In this document: positions 1 through 5,593 of the stretch, piece by piece
How positions within the stretch are numbered: the stretch's first letter is position 1
Layout of the letters: the number at the start of each line of letters is the position of its first letter
Virus record (IMG/VR): IMGVR_UViG_3300025810_001060
Location: 1 to 20,660 of that record
Length of the DNA stretch: 20,660 nt
Strand: one strand, 5' to 3'
Source: a virus
The notes under the pieces: model-generated
Database searches by the model: none
The model's input: only the letters and a program-made list of their open reading frames with translations
Told to the model about the DNA's origin: nothing
Translations under genes and position numbers: made by a program

Positions 1-71
1 CTCGAATAGTTCAGAGGTAGAACACTTGATTTACATTCAAGTTGTCGGGGGTTCGATCCCCTCTTCGAGCA
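1..71 (+). tRNA. tRNA-Val (anticodon UAC), missing first base
   Basis: A cloverleaf can be drawn by eye. The acceptor strand CTCGAA pairs with TTCGAGC (64-70), and its first G must lie just before the window. The D arm is GTTC/GAAC, the anticodon stem CTTGA/TCAAG has loop TTTACAT, and the T arm is GGGGG/CCCTC with loop TTCGATC. The discriminator is A71. Anticodon UAC reads GUA valine codons. No encoded CCA is seen. It belongs to a small phage tRNA set with the genes at 558 and 718. Confidence 0.93.
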
Positions 72-93
72 TGTCGTATCAATCTAATGAATC

Positions 94-342
94 ATGTTAG
101 TTATCAGATGCAAAAATTGTAATACGGAACTTACGAGTTCTCCAAAGACTCAGACATGTGGTTGTCCTAATAACACCACACTTACTGATGATAAGATTTC
201 TGCTGTTGATTTATCTAAAGTATTGATTGTATCAAACAATAAACTTGATGATAGTCATAATATATTGACCGCAGCAGACTTGATGTATCAGGAACAAAGA
301 CGTAGACGTAAGGTAAAGAGACTTGACTTTGAAGTCAGGTAA
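94..342 (+). CDS. Small zinc-ribbon-like cyanophage protein
   Basis: An 82-residue protein of unknown function. Near the N-terminus it has CKNC (residues 6-9) and, about 13 residues later, CGC (22-24), a spacing that could make a half zinc ribbon. The C-terminus is very basic (RRRRKVKR), which would suit nucleic-acid binding. The start at 94 is the first ATG after the tRNA that opens a long frame; ATGs at 71 and 85 run into stops within a few codons. It resembles short conserved hypothetical proteins I know from T4-like cyanophages, but I cannot assign a role. It is followed by a late-promoter-like motif and the Phd-like gene. Confidence 0.8.
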   Translation: MLVIRCKNCNTELTSSPKTQTCGCPNNTTLTDDKISAVDLSKVLIVSNNKLDDSHNILTAADLMYQEQRRRRKVKRLDFEVR

Positions 343-349
343 CAGTACA

Positions 350-356
350 ATAAATA
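350..356 (+). promoter_or_regulatory. Late-promoter-like motif ATAAATA
   Basis: ATAAATA sits 17 bp before the ATG at 374, just downstream of the previous stop. T4 late promoters have TATAAATA as the -10 element, read by the gp55-type sigma factor, and cyanophages use similar motifs. No -35 is expected. A run of AAT/AAA repeats around it makes chance occurrence possible. Confidence 0.55.
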
Positions 357-373
357 AATCAACTACAAATGAG

Positions 374-547
374 ATGATGGAAGTCTTTACGGTGAAAGAG
401 TATCAAAATCGTTGGGATGAGTTGATGGAAAGGGTAGAGAATGGGGAGACTTTTGGTATAGTCAATGAGAACGGACAGGCTGCTGTAATGATGCCTGCTG
501 ATGATGATACTCTGCGAATATACACAGAACACAACGAAGGTTCTTAA
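374..547 (+). CDS. Phd/YefM-like antitoxin-fold small protein
   Basis: A 57-residue protein. The first half, EVFTVKEYQNRWDELMERVENGE, followed by a GIVNENGQAAVMMP stretch, matches the N-terminal pattern of Phd/YefM antitoxins: a beta strand, a helix with RVENGE, then a beta hairpin ending in AVxxP. In that family this part dimerises and binds operator DNA. The toxin-binding C-terminal tail is nearly absent and no toxin gene lies beside it, so it is an orphan, perhaps a small DNA-binding regulator. I place the start at 374 (ATGATG; 377 is equally possible) because a late-promoter motif lies just upstream. The frame opens further upstream, but that part overlaps the previous gene. Confidence 0.75.
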   Translation: MMEVFTVKEYQNRWDELMERVENGETFGIVNENGQAAVMMPADDDTLRIYTEHNEGS

Positions 548-557
548 TGAAGCGAAA

Positions 558-629
558 GGGACTATCGCATATTGGTTAATGCCCACTACTTATAACGGTG
601 TGAACCGAGTTCAATTCTCGGTAGTCCTA
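558..629 (+). tRNA. tRNA-Ile (anticodon UAU)
   Basis: The acceptor is GGGACTA/TAGTCCT with a G-U at the first pair. T8 is present, the D arm is GCAT/ATGC around loop ATTGGTTA, and the T arm CCGAG/CTCGG is perfect with loop TTCAATT. The anticodon stem CACTA/CGGTG has loop CTTATAA, giving UAU, which reads AUA. The last anticodon-stem pair is an A-C mismatch and the variable loop is only 4 nt, so a scanner may score it lower than its neighbours. AUA-reading tRNAs suit an AT-rich phage in a host that rarely uses AUA. Confidence 0.8.
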
Positions 630-713
630 TTGGGTACAACAAGGAAAGTTGTATTAAACGAAGGGTCCCCTCTGCTGAATCGTAGATTATCGTGGTCAGA
701 CACCCTCGCCCAA
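630..713 (+). ncRNA. Possible structured RNA between tRNA genes
   Basis: The 88 bp between two tRNA genes fold by eye into a closed junction. TTGGG (630-634) pairs with CCCAA (709-713). TACAAC (635-640) pairs with GTTGTA (648-653) around AAGGAAA. CGAAGGGT (659-666) pairs with ACCCTCG (702-708) with one bulged A, and TCTG (671-674) pairs with CAGA (697-700) inside it. There is no T-loop signature on either strand, so it is not an ordinary tRNA. It could be a small RNA, a tRNA processing structure or a decayed gene. This is inferred from pairing alone. Confidence 0.35.
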
Positions 714-717
714 AAAC

Positions 718-790
718 GCTTCTTTAGCAATCTGGCGAATGCAACGTGCTCATAACACGTCGAAGGTGGGTCCGATTCCCACAAGAAGCA
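718..790 (+). tRNA. tRNA-Met (anticodon CAU)
   Basis: The acceptor GCTTCTT/AAGAAGC is perfect. T8 and A9 are present, the D stem is GCA/TGC, and the anticodon stem ACGTG/CACGT is perfect with loop CTCATAA (anticodon CAU). The T stem GTGGG/CCCAC has loop TCCGATT, and the discriminator is A790. From sequence alone I cannot exclude a lysidine-modified Ile2 tRNA, but a separate UAU tRNA nearby makes elongator Met more likely. Its acceptor and T stems are stronger than those of the tRNA at 558. Confidence 0.92.
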
Positions 791-816
791 TTGAGAACAG
801 TTCACAGACTGTCCTC

Positions 817-845
817 TTGACTCATACAGTCAAAACCCTTATACT
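817..845 (+). promoter_or_regulatory. Sigma70-type promoter, TTGACT-17-TATACT
   Basis: TTGACT (817-822) and TATACT (840-845) are separated by exactly 17 bp, matching host sigma70-type (phage early) promoters. The predicted start, about 852, lies 16 bp before the ATG at 868. A GACTGT (807-812)/ACAGTC (826-831) inverted repeat flanks the -35 box and could be an operator. Confidence 0.75.
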
Positions 846-867
846 ACTAAGGTCAACACGAAAGACA

Positions 868-1083
868 ATGACTATTACTTCTAAGTTCAAAAAAGACATC
901 ACAACTCTCCGGTCTGCAGCCAATGGGGAATTCTTCCTTGATGTAAAGAATCCAAAACTTTACAAGAAGGTTCGTAAATTTTATGAGAATGATGGTGTCA
1001 CTTTTTCTGGTGATCCTCTCGATGATTATGATATTCTCATAGATTGTATTGCTGAAGACCTTGAAAGTGTGGAAGTTGGTTGA
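868..1083 (+). CDS. Conserved cyanophage hypothetical protein, 71 aa
   Basis: A 71-residue soluble protein with no signal peptide or membrane segment. It has a lysine-rich first half (SKFKKD, KLYKKVRKFYEND) and a strongly acidic C-terminus (DPLDDYDILIDCIAEDLESVEV). I know of no function; the pattern resembles short hypotheticals common in T4-like cyanophages. The start at 868 is chosen because the promoter at 817-845 puts the transcript start at about 852. A longer in-frame opening would run back into the Met tRNA. It overlaps the next gene by one base (TGATG), suggesting coupled translation. Confidence 0.8.
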   Translation: MTITSKFKKDITTLRSAANGEFFLDVKNPKLYKKVRKFYENDGVTFSGDPLDDYDILIDCIAEDLESVEVG

Positions 1084-1319
1084 TGAAAGTTCTTCTAGAA
1101 CATTTTCCTTATCGATATGTTGAGTGTGGTACATTGGAAATCAATGGTATGCCCGACTATCGAATTCAAAAGGCAGACAGTTGGAGTAAACGTTACAGTG
1201 ATATGTATCTGTGCGATAACCAGATGCAAATGTTGACCGCAATGGAAGACCTAGACTATACGAAATGGTTAGATCCGGCAGGAGTTCCTTGTTATGTAAG
1301 GGACAGAGTTTTTAGATAA
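1083..1319 (+). CDS. Hypothetical protein, 78 aa
   Basis: A 78-residue protein beginning MKVLLEHFPYRYVECG and rich in aromatic and charged residues. I see no recognisable domain, signal or membrane segment. ATG 1083 overlaps the stop of the previous gene; a TTG at 1080 would add one residue but is less likely. The tight coupling suggests it is made together with the 71-aa protein from the promoter at 817. Function unknown. Confidence 0.75.
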   Translation: MKVLLEHFPYRYVECGTLEINGMPDYRIQKADSWSKRYSDMYLCDNQMQMLTAMEDLDYTKWLDPAGVPCYVRDRVFR

Positions 1320-1321
1320 TA

Positions 1322-1328
1322 ATAAATA
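1322..1328 (+). promoter_or_regulatory. Late-promoter-like motif ATAAATA
   Basis: ATAAATA lies 21 bp before the ATG at 1350 and immediately after the stop codon at 1317-1319. The position and sequence fit a T4/cyanophage late promoter -10 element, expressing the downstream gene separately from the early pair before it. Confidence 0.6.
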
Positions 1329-1349
1329 GAACAGATTTGTATTTCGATT

Positions 1350-1604
1350 ATGTCTAGTAGAAAAACATCAGATACTGGAGCATATATGTCTCAGTATGAT
1401 CAGGAAGTGGAAACCAGACTTAAGGCTCTTGAGGCTGGTGTCAAAAAGGTTGGGGAAGAAGTTCGAAAAAAGAATTCCGCCCCTGCCGTAACTGCTCCTG
1501 CTCCGGTTAGTGGTGATCTAGAAGCCAAAGTAGACTTGTTACTTAGTATTCTAAAACAGGCACCTGGTCTTAATATTGAAAAACTGTCTAAAGGTAAACT
1601 CTGA
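1350..1604 (+). CDS. Small coiled-coil protein, 84 aa
   Basis: An 84-residue protein. Residues about 15-45 (QYDQEVETRLKALEAGVKKV onward) show heptad-like spacing of V, L, A and V and are probably a coiled coil. An Ala/Pro-rich linker follows (about 43-52, APAVTAPAPV), then a second short amphipathic helix (LEAKVDLLLSILKQAP). The make-up suggests a small oligomeric structural or assembly protein, but this is inference. A late-type promoter motif upstream fits virion-stage expression. It is the last gene before the terminator at 1658-1686. Confidence 0.8.
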   Translation: MSSRKTSDTGAYMSQYDQEVETRLKALEAGVKKVGEEVRKKNSAPAVTAPAPVSGDLEAKVDLLLSILKQAPGLNIEKLSKGKL

Positions 1605-1657
1605 TATGAGTTTCTTGCTTCTCTAAAGAGCAAGTGGCGCGGCATGAACCCTATACT

Positions 1658-1686
1658 AGGAGGTCTTGACAAAGGCCTCCTTTTTT
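1658..1686 (+). terminator. Rho-independent terminator
   Basis: AGGAGGTCTT (1658-1667) pairs over 10 bp (one T-G) with AAGGCCTCCT (1672-1681) around a GACA loop, and is followed by a T run to 1686. It ends the small-gene region. A weaker 6-bp hairpin (1614-1634, CTTGCT/AGCAAG) without a T run lies between it and the preceding stop. The apex of the terminator contains the -35 box of the next promoter. Confidence 0.9.
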
Positions 1687-1712
1687 AATACAATACATAT
1701 AGAGATATTGTA
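1666..1712 (+). promoter_or_regulatory. Sigma70 promoter embedded in terminator, with dyad at -10
   Basis: TTGACA (1666-1671) and TACAAT (1689-1694), 17 bp apart, form a near-consensus promoter for the glycan cluster, with a predicted start at about 1701. The -35 lies in the apex of the upstream terminator. The -10 is also the left arm of a perfect inverted repeat, TACAATA (1689-1695)/TATTGTA (1706-1712), whose 10-bp centre covers the start point. This could be an operator or a 5' hairpin. Confidence 0.75.
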
Positions 1713-1721
1713 ATTATTCAT

Positions 1722-2225
1722 ATGAAGATTGGTTTTAACTGTAGTTCCTTTGACTTGTTTCATGCAGGACATGTGACAATGTTGAAGATGGAAAAAGAAC
1801 TATGTGATTATCTTGTAGTTGCTCTTCAGGTTGATCCTACTATTGATAGACCAGGTATCAAAAACAAACCCACCCAGAGTGTGTACGAGAGGTATGTTCA
1901 ACTCCAAGGTTGTAAGTATGTTGATGAGATCTTGGTGTATGAAACTGAAGATGATTTGTTGAACATGATCAAGACACAGAGGATGGATATTCGGTTCTTG
2001 AGTGAGGAGTATAAGGACAGAGACTTCACTGGAAAAGAATATTGTATTGACAATGGTATCGAGATCCATTATCACTTGAGACGACATAAGTATTCTTCTA
2101 CTGAACTCCGTAAACGAGTTTATACCCTAGAGAAACAGAGGTTGGATAAACTTAAACAGGAACCTGAAGTCAGAGAACCTGCACAATATTCCACAGATAT
2201 TCTAAAAAAATACGAGGTAAAATGA
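1722..2225 (+). CDS. TagD-like cytidylyltransferase
   Basis: A 167-residue member of the HxGH nucleotidyltransferase superfamily, which transfers CMP (or AMP) from CTP/ATP to a phosphorylated substrate such as glycerol-3-phosphate. HAGH (residues 14-17) follows the first strand GFNCSSFDLF. A late SSTELRKR segment corresponds to the family's (I)SSTxIR motif, and RYVQLQGCKYVDEI resembles the central R-x-x-L-x-x-x-x-V-D-E region. TagD-type enzymes are about 130 aa; this one has a charged 35-residue tail. It opens the cluster from the promoter at 1666 and ends in an ATGA overlap with rmlB. It may activate a phospho-substituent or sugar for the glycan; the substrate cannot be read from sequence. 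Confidence 0.85.
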   Translation: MKIGFNCSSFDLFHAGHVTMLKMEKELCDYLVVALQVDPTIDRPGIKNKPTQSVYERYVQLQGCKYVDEILVYETEDDLLNMIKTQRMDIRFLSEEYKDRDFTGKEYCIDNGIEIHYHLRRHKYSSTELRKRVYTLEKQRLDKLKQEPEVREPAQYSTDILKKYEVK

Positions 2226-3139
2226 GTATTCTAGTTACGGGTGGAGCTGGGTTTATTGGAAGTAATCTTCTTCATTACCTAGAACAGTTTGGTGAAGAAG
2301 TTATCTGTGTAGATAAACTTTCATATGCTGCAGATGAAACTAATCTTCCAGATTATGTAAAGTTTTATCGGACAGATATTGCTGATGAGGAATCAGTAAG
2401 AGATGTATTTCAGAATGAAAGTATTACAAAGATTTTTCATCTTGCTGCAGAAAGTCATGTAGACAATTCAATCAAAGATTGTAAACCTTTCATTTATTCT
2501 AATATTATTGGTACTGTCAATCTTCTTCGGTGTGCATTAGAACATGAAGTAAGTAGATTTATGCATATCTCTACTGATGAGGTGTTTGGTTCTATTGCAT
2601 ATGGTTCCTTCAATGAGATATCACGGTATAGACCAAGGAATCCATACTCTGCGTCTAAGGCTTCGAGTGATCATTTTGTAAATGCATACCACACTACATA
2701 CGGATTACCAACTATTATTACAAACTGTTCTAATAACTATGGTCCACGACAATACCATGAGAAGATGGTTCCTAAAACTATCTTAAGTCTTATGAATGAT
2801 AGACCAGTTGATGTGTATGGTAATGGATTACAAATTCGTGACTGGATCTATGTTGATGATCATTGTAAGGCCCTTGTAGAACTTTCTAAGAGGGGTAGAG
2901 TGGGTCAGAGTTATAATGTTGGTGGTGAATGTGAACTTAAGAACATTGAACTTGTTCATATGATTGCTAAACTAATGAAGAAAGAACCAAATATTAACTT
3001 TGTTGAAGATAGACTTGGACATGATCAAAGATATTCAACATCCAATGATAAGATCACAACTGAAACACCTTGGACTGTATCGACACATATCGAAGAAGGT
3101 CTCTTAAAAACTATCAAATATTATTATGAACAGAACTGA
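2222..3139 (+). CDS. rfbB: dTDP-glucose 4,6-dehydratase
   Basis: Extended SDR enzyme (RmlB/RfbB) converting dTDP-D-glucose to dTDP-4-keto-6-deoxy-D-glucose with bound NAD. Visible hallmarks are the Rossmann glycine motif GGAGFIG (7-13), HLAAESHVDNSI (73-84), the catalytic STDEVFG (117-123, with T118-D119-E120), Y142-xxx-K146, and the NCSNNYGPRQ substrate motif (168-177). At 305 aa it is shorter than the usual 330-360. It overlaps the next gene, rmlC, by 14 bp, the usual pathway pairing. No RmlA is in the window, so dTDP-glucose probably comes from the host or from elsewhere in the phage genome. Confidence 0.95.
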   Translation: MSILVTGGAGFIGSNLLHYLEQFGEEVICVDKLSYAADETNLPDYVKFYRTDIADEESVRDVFQNESITKIFHLAAESHVDNSIKDCKPFIYSNIIGTVNLLRCALEHEVSRFMHISTDEVFGSIAYGSFNEISRYRPRNPYSASKASSDHFVNAYHTTYGLPTIITNCSNNYGPRQYHEKMVPKTILSLMNDRPVDVYGNGLQIRDWIYVDDHCKALVELSKRGRVGQSYNVGGECELKNIELVHMIAKLMKKEPNINFVEDRLGHDQRYSTSNDKITTETPWTVSTHIEEGLLKTIKYYYEQN

Positions 3140-3662
3140 TATTCCTCTCAAGGACGCATTTGTTATTCAAGTAGATAAGTATAAAGATCGTAGAGGATTC
3201 TTTCTAGAATCTTACAACTCTAATTCATTCAAAGAGATTGGGTTAGATGTTGAGTTTGTTCAAGACAATCACTCCAACTCTTCAGTAAATGTCCTCAGAG
3301 GACTTCATTATCAGGTAGAGAAACCACAAGGTAAACTTGTTCGGTGTATGTCCGGACGGATTCTGGATGTCATAGTAGACTTGAGAGAGTCCTCAGAGAC
3401 TTTTGGTGAGTCGTATTCAATTGATTTACACTCGCCAGAAGTCATGTTGTGGGTTCCGCCAGGGTTTGCTCATGGGTTTTATTGTATGCTAGACAACTGT
3501 CATGTTGCATATAAAACTACTGACTATTACTACAAAGAGTACGATAGAACTCTTCTGTGGAATGATAAAGACCTTGGTATTCCATGGTCAACACCAACAC
3601 CAATCCTTTCGGACAAAGATAAACTAGGTAAGACTATGAGTGAGTGTGAAAAGTATGACTGA
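3126..3662 (+). CDS. rfbC: dTDP-4-dehydrorhamnose 3,5-epimerase
   Basis: A cupin-fold epimerase (RmlC) turning dTDP-4-keto-6-deoxyglucose into dTDP-4-keto-L-rhamnose. Family signatures include RRGFFLESYN (22-31), QDNHSNSS (46-53), LRGLHYQ (58-64, with catalytic His61), PQGKLVR (67-73), WVPPGFAHGF (109-118), the Tyr-rich stretch TTDYYYKEYDRT (131-142) holding the acid Tyr, and SDKD (162-165) with the Asp of the His-Asp pair. Its 178 aa match the usual family length of about 180. The start overlaps rmlB by 14 bp and the next reductase overlaps its 3' end by 8 bp. Confidence 0.95.
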   Translation: MNRTDIPLKDAFVIQVDKYKDRRGFFLESYNSNSFKEIGLDVEFVQDNHSNSSVNVLRGLHYQVEKPQGKLVRCMSGRILDVIVDLRESSETFGESYSIDLHSPEVMLWVPPGFAHGFYCMLDNCHVAYKTTDYYYKEYDRTLLWNDKDLGIPWSTPTPILSDKDKLGKTMSECEKYD

Positions 3663-4476
3663 CCTTTCTTTATTTGGAGGAACTGGATATATTGGTTCAA
3701 CATATGAACGAATGTACCCCGGTAATGTAATCATTCCTCGTGGTCAAAGACATTTTGATACCAAGAATGTGTTGTATTTTATTAGTACAACAACTAATCA
3801 GAATGTCTTTCAGGATCTACAGGTTGATATCGATGTCAATCTAAAAATCTTTACTGAATTCTTATCGCATTGTAAGAGAACTGATACTGTAATCAACTTT
3901 GTAAGTTCAGGATTTGTTTATGGTAATGATATTCTAGATGCTAAAGAGACTGACTGTTGTAATCCAACTGGGTTCTATTCTATTACTAAAAGATGTGCAG
4001 AACAACTTCTGGTCTCTTATTGTGAGACCTTTGGTATCAAGTATCGTATCTTTAGAATTGGTAATGTCTTTGGTATTGATCCAACAGTATCACAAGGTAA
4101 GAATGTTCTAGGTTATATGATCCGTCGTCTGAAGAATGATGACTATATCGTATTGTATGATGGTGGTAACTATGTCAAAGACTACATGCATGTCGAAGAT
4201 GTGTGTAGTGCAATGAACTTATTGATGGATGAGTCCGATACCAATAACATCTATAACATTGGTACTGGGGTATCTCGTTCGTTTAGAGAAGTCATCGAGT
4301 TTGCAAAGGACTATGTTGGAAGTAATAGTGAGTTGATTAGTGCAGAGATGCCTGAGGATCAGAAGTATCTACAGATCAAAAACTTTACAATGAATGTAGA
4401 CAAACTTTCATCTTATGGTCATGTTCCAAACCTCACAATTGATACTGGTGTCGAAATGATGTGTAAAGCATATTGA
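3655..4476 (+). CDS. NAD-dependent epimerase/dehydratase (SDR), possible dTDP-sugar reductase
   Basis: A 273-residue extended SDR protein. FGGTGYIG (7-14) is the dinucleotide-binding motif and Y108-SIT-K112 the catalytic pair. NFVSSGFVYG (81-90) supplies the active-site Ser, and YIVLYDGGNYVKDYMHVEDV matches the usual epimerase C-half (G-D-G-x-x-x-R-D-x-x-x-V-x-D). I start at ATG 3655 rather than 3640 because the glycine motif then sits at the usual distance from the N-terminus and the overlap with rmlC is a normal 8 bp. Its position after RmlB and RmlC suggests a 4-keto reductase, such as the RmlD step, but it is not a clear RmlD, so the substrate is inferred. Confidence 0.85.
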   Translation: MTDLSLFGGTGYIGSTYERMYPGNVIIPRGQRHFDTKNVLYFISTTTNQNVFQDLQVDIDVNLKIFTEFLSHCKRTDTVINFVSSGFVYGNDILDAKETDCCNPTGFYSITKRCAEQLLVSYCETFGIKYRIFRIGNVFGIDPTVSQGKNVLGYMIRRLKNDDYIVLYDGGNYVKDYMHVEDVCSAMNLLMDESDTNNIYNIGTGVSRSFREVIEFAKDYVGSNSELISAEMPEDQKYLQIKNFTMNVDKLSSYGHVPNLTIDTGVEMMCKAY

Positions 4477-4505
4477 CTTCATAACAATTTTTGGTAAAAT
4501 AAATA
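4473..4505 (+). promoter_or_regulatory. Overlapping early (TTGACT-16-TAAAAT) and late (ATAAATA) promoters
   Basis: TTGACT (4473-4478) and TAAAAT (4495-4500), with 16 bp spacing, look like a sigma70 promoter. ATAAATA (4499-4505), a late motif, overlaps the -10. The TGA stop of the preceding gene (4474-4476) lies inside the -35. The 49-bp gap here is the widest in the glycan cluster, supporting a real internal promoter for the epimerase at 4526. Confidence 0.65.
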
Positions 4506-4525
4506 GTAAGTAACAAATTAAATGT

Positions 4526-5593
4526 ATGTCTGAATTTAAGAAAACCGCACTGGTACTAGGTGCGGGTGGGTTTATTGGTAGTCATATGGTGAAGAGACTA
4601 CGATCAGAAGGTTACTGGGTTCGTGGTGTTGACCTAAAGAGACCAGAGTATTCTGACACTGAAGCAAACGAATTCATTCAAGGTGACTTGCGTGATAGAA
4701 GTTTTGTCCGTCGTTGTATTCGTACCACTGGTGTGAATGGTGGGTTCTATGCACAGATTGTAGATAAGTTTCTGTCACCTTTTGATGAGATCTATCAGTT
4801 TGCTGCTGACATGGGTGGTGCGGGATTTGTATTCACTGGTGAGAACGATGCAGATATCATGCATAACTCTGTGTCTATCAATCTGAATGTCCTTGAAGAG
4901 CAACATCTTCTTAATTTAGATAAGGATGTAAACAAGACTAAGATCTTCTACTCTGGTTCTGCATGTATGTATCCAGAACACAATCAACTTGATCCTGATA
5001 ATCCTGACTGTCGTGAATCATCAGCATATCCTGCAGCACCAGACTCAGAATATGGATGGGAGAAACTATTCTCTGAGCGTCTCTACCTTACTTACAATCG
5101 TAACCATGGGATCCCTGTTCGGGTTGCTAGGTATCACAATATCTTCGGACCTGAAGGAACCTGGGACGGTGGAAGAGAGAAGGCACCAGCTGCAATCTGC
5201 CGTAAAGTTGCTTACCTCCCGAACGTCGGTGGAGGTATCGAGGTGTGGGGAGATGGCTTACAAACTCGTTCCTTCTTGTACATTGATGAATGCATTGAAG
5301 CAACTCGACGACTGATGGATAGTGACTTCCAGGGACCAGTTAATATTGGTTCTGAGGAGATGGTTAGTATTAATCAGTTGGTTGAAACTGCTGCTAAAGT
5401 TTCTGACAAGGTAGTCAGAAAGATATATAAACTCGATGCTCCTACGGGTGTCCGCGGTCGTAATTCAAACAATGACCTTATCCGTGAGAAACTTGGTTGG
5501 GATTACACCCAAACTCTGGAAGAGGGTATCCGTAAAACATACGAATGGATTTGTACACAAATTGAGGAGAATGCAGATGGGAATCTCTGTTGA
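4526..5593 (+). CDS. GDP-mannose 3,5-epimerase (plant GME-like)
   Basis: Predicted to epimerise GDP-D-mannose at C3 and C5, giving GDP-L-galactose (and GDP-L-gulose), as the plant vitamin C pathway enzyme does. The whole 355-aa protein follows the plant GME pattern: GAGGFIGSH (12-20), AADMGGAGF (93-101), SGSACMYPE (143-151, with catalytic C147), Y176-GWE-K180, HNIFGPEGTWDGGREKAPAA (204-223, with catalytic K219), WGDGLQTRSF (241-250) and GVRGRNSNN (308-316, with R310). All known catalytic positions are kept. It has its own dual promoter and overlaps the FkbM methyltransferase gene by 17 bp. No GDP-mannose synthesis gene is visible, so the substrate is probably host-made. Confidence 0.92.
   Translation: MSEFKKTALVLGAGGFIGSHMVKRLRSEGYWVRGVDLKRPEYSDTEANEFIQGDLRDRSFVRRCIRTTGVNGGFYAQIVDKFLSPFDEIYQFAADMGGAGFVFTGENDADIMHNSVSINLNVLEEQHLLNLDKDVNKTKIFYSGSACMYPEHNQLDPDNPDCRESSAYPAAPDSEYGWEKLFSERLYLTYNRNHGIPVRVARYHNIFGPEGTWDGGREKAPAAICRKVAYLPNVGGGIEVWGDGLQTRSFLYIDECIEATRRLMDSDFQGPVNIGSEEMVSINQLVETAAKVSDKVVRKIYKLDAPTGVRGRNSNNDLIREKLGWDYTQTLEEGIRKTYEWICTQIEENADGNLC

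Noticed and set aside
630-713. A fourth tRNA gene in the spacer
   Set aside because: No T-loop (TTCRANNY) or proper D arm on either strand; kept only as a possible structured RNA.
501-755. 84-codon open frame on the + strand
   Set aside because: It runs straight through the tRNA-Ile gene and into tRNA-Met, and its translation has no protein-like pattern.
739-867. Longer N-terminus for the gene ending at 1083
   Set aside because: It would begin inside tRNA-Met and cross the promoter at 817-845; ATG 868 lies just after the predicted start.
5436-5576. Longer N-terminus for the FkbM methyltransferase
   Set aside because: The extra part is the GDP-mannose epimerase gene read out of frame; a ribosome site points to ATG 5577.
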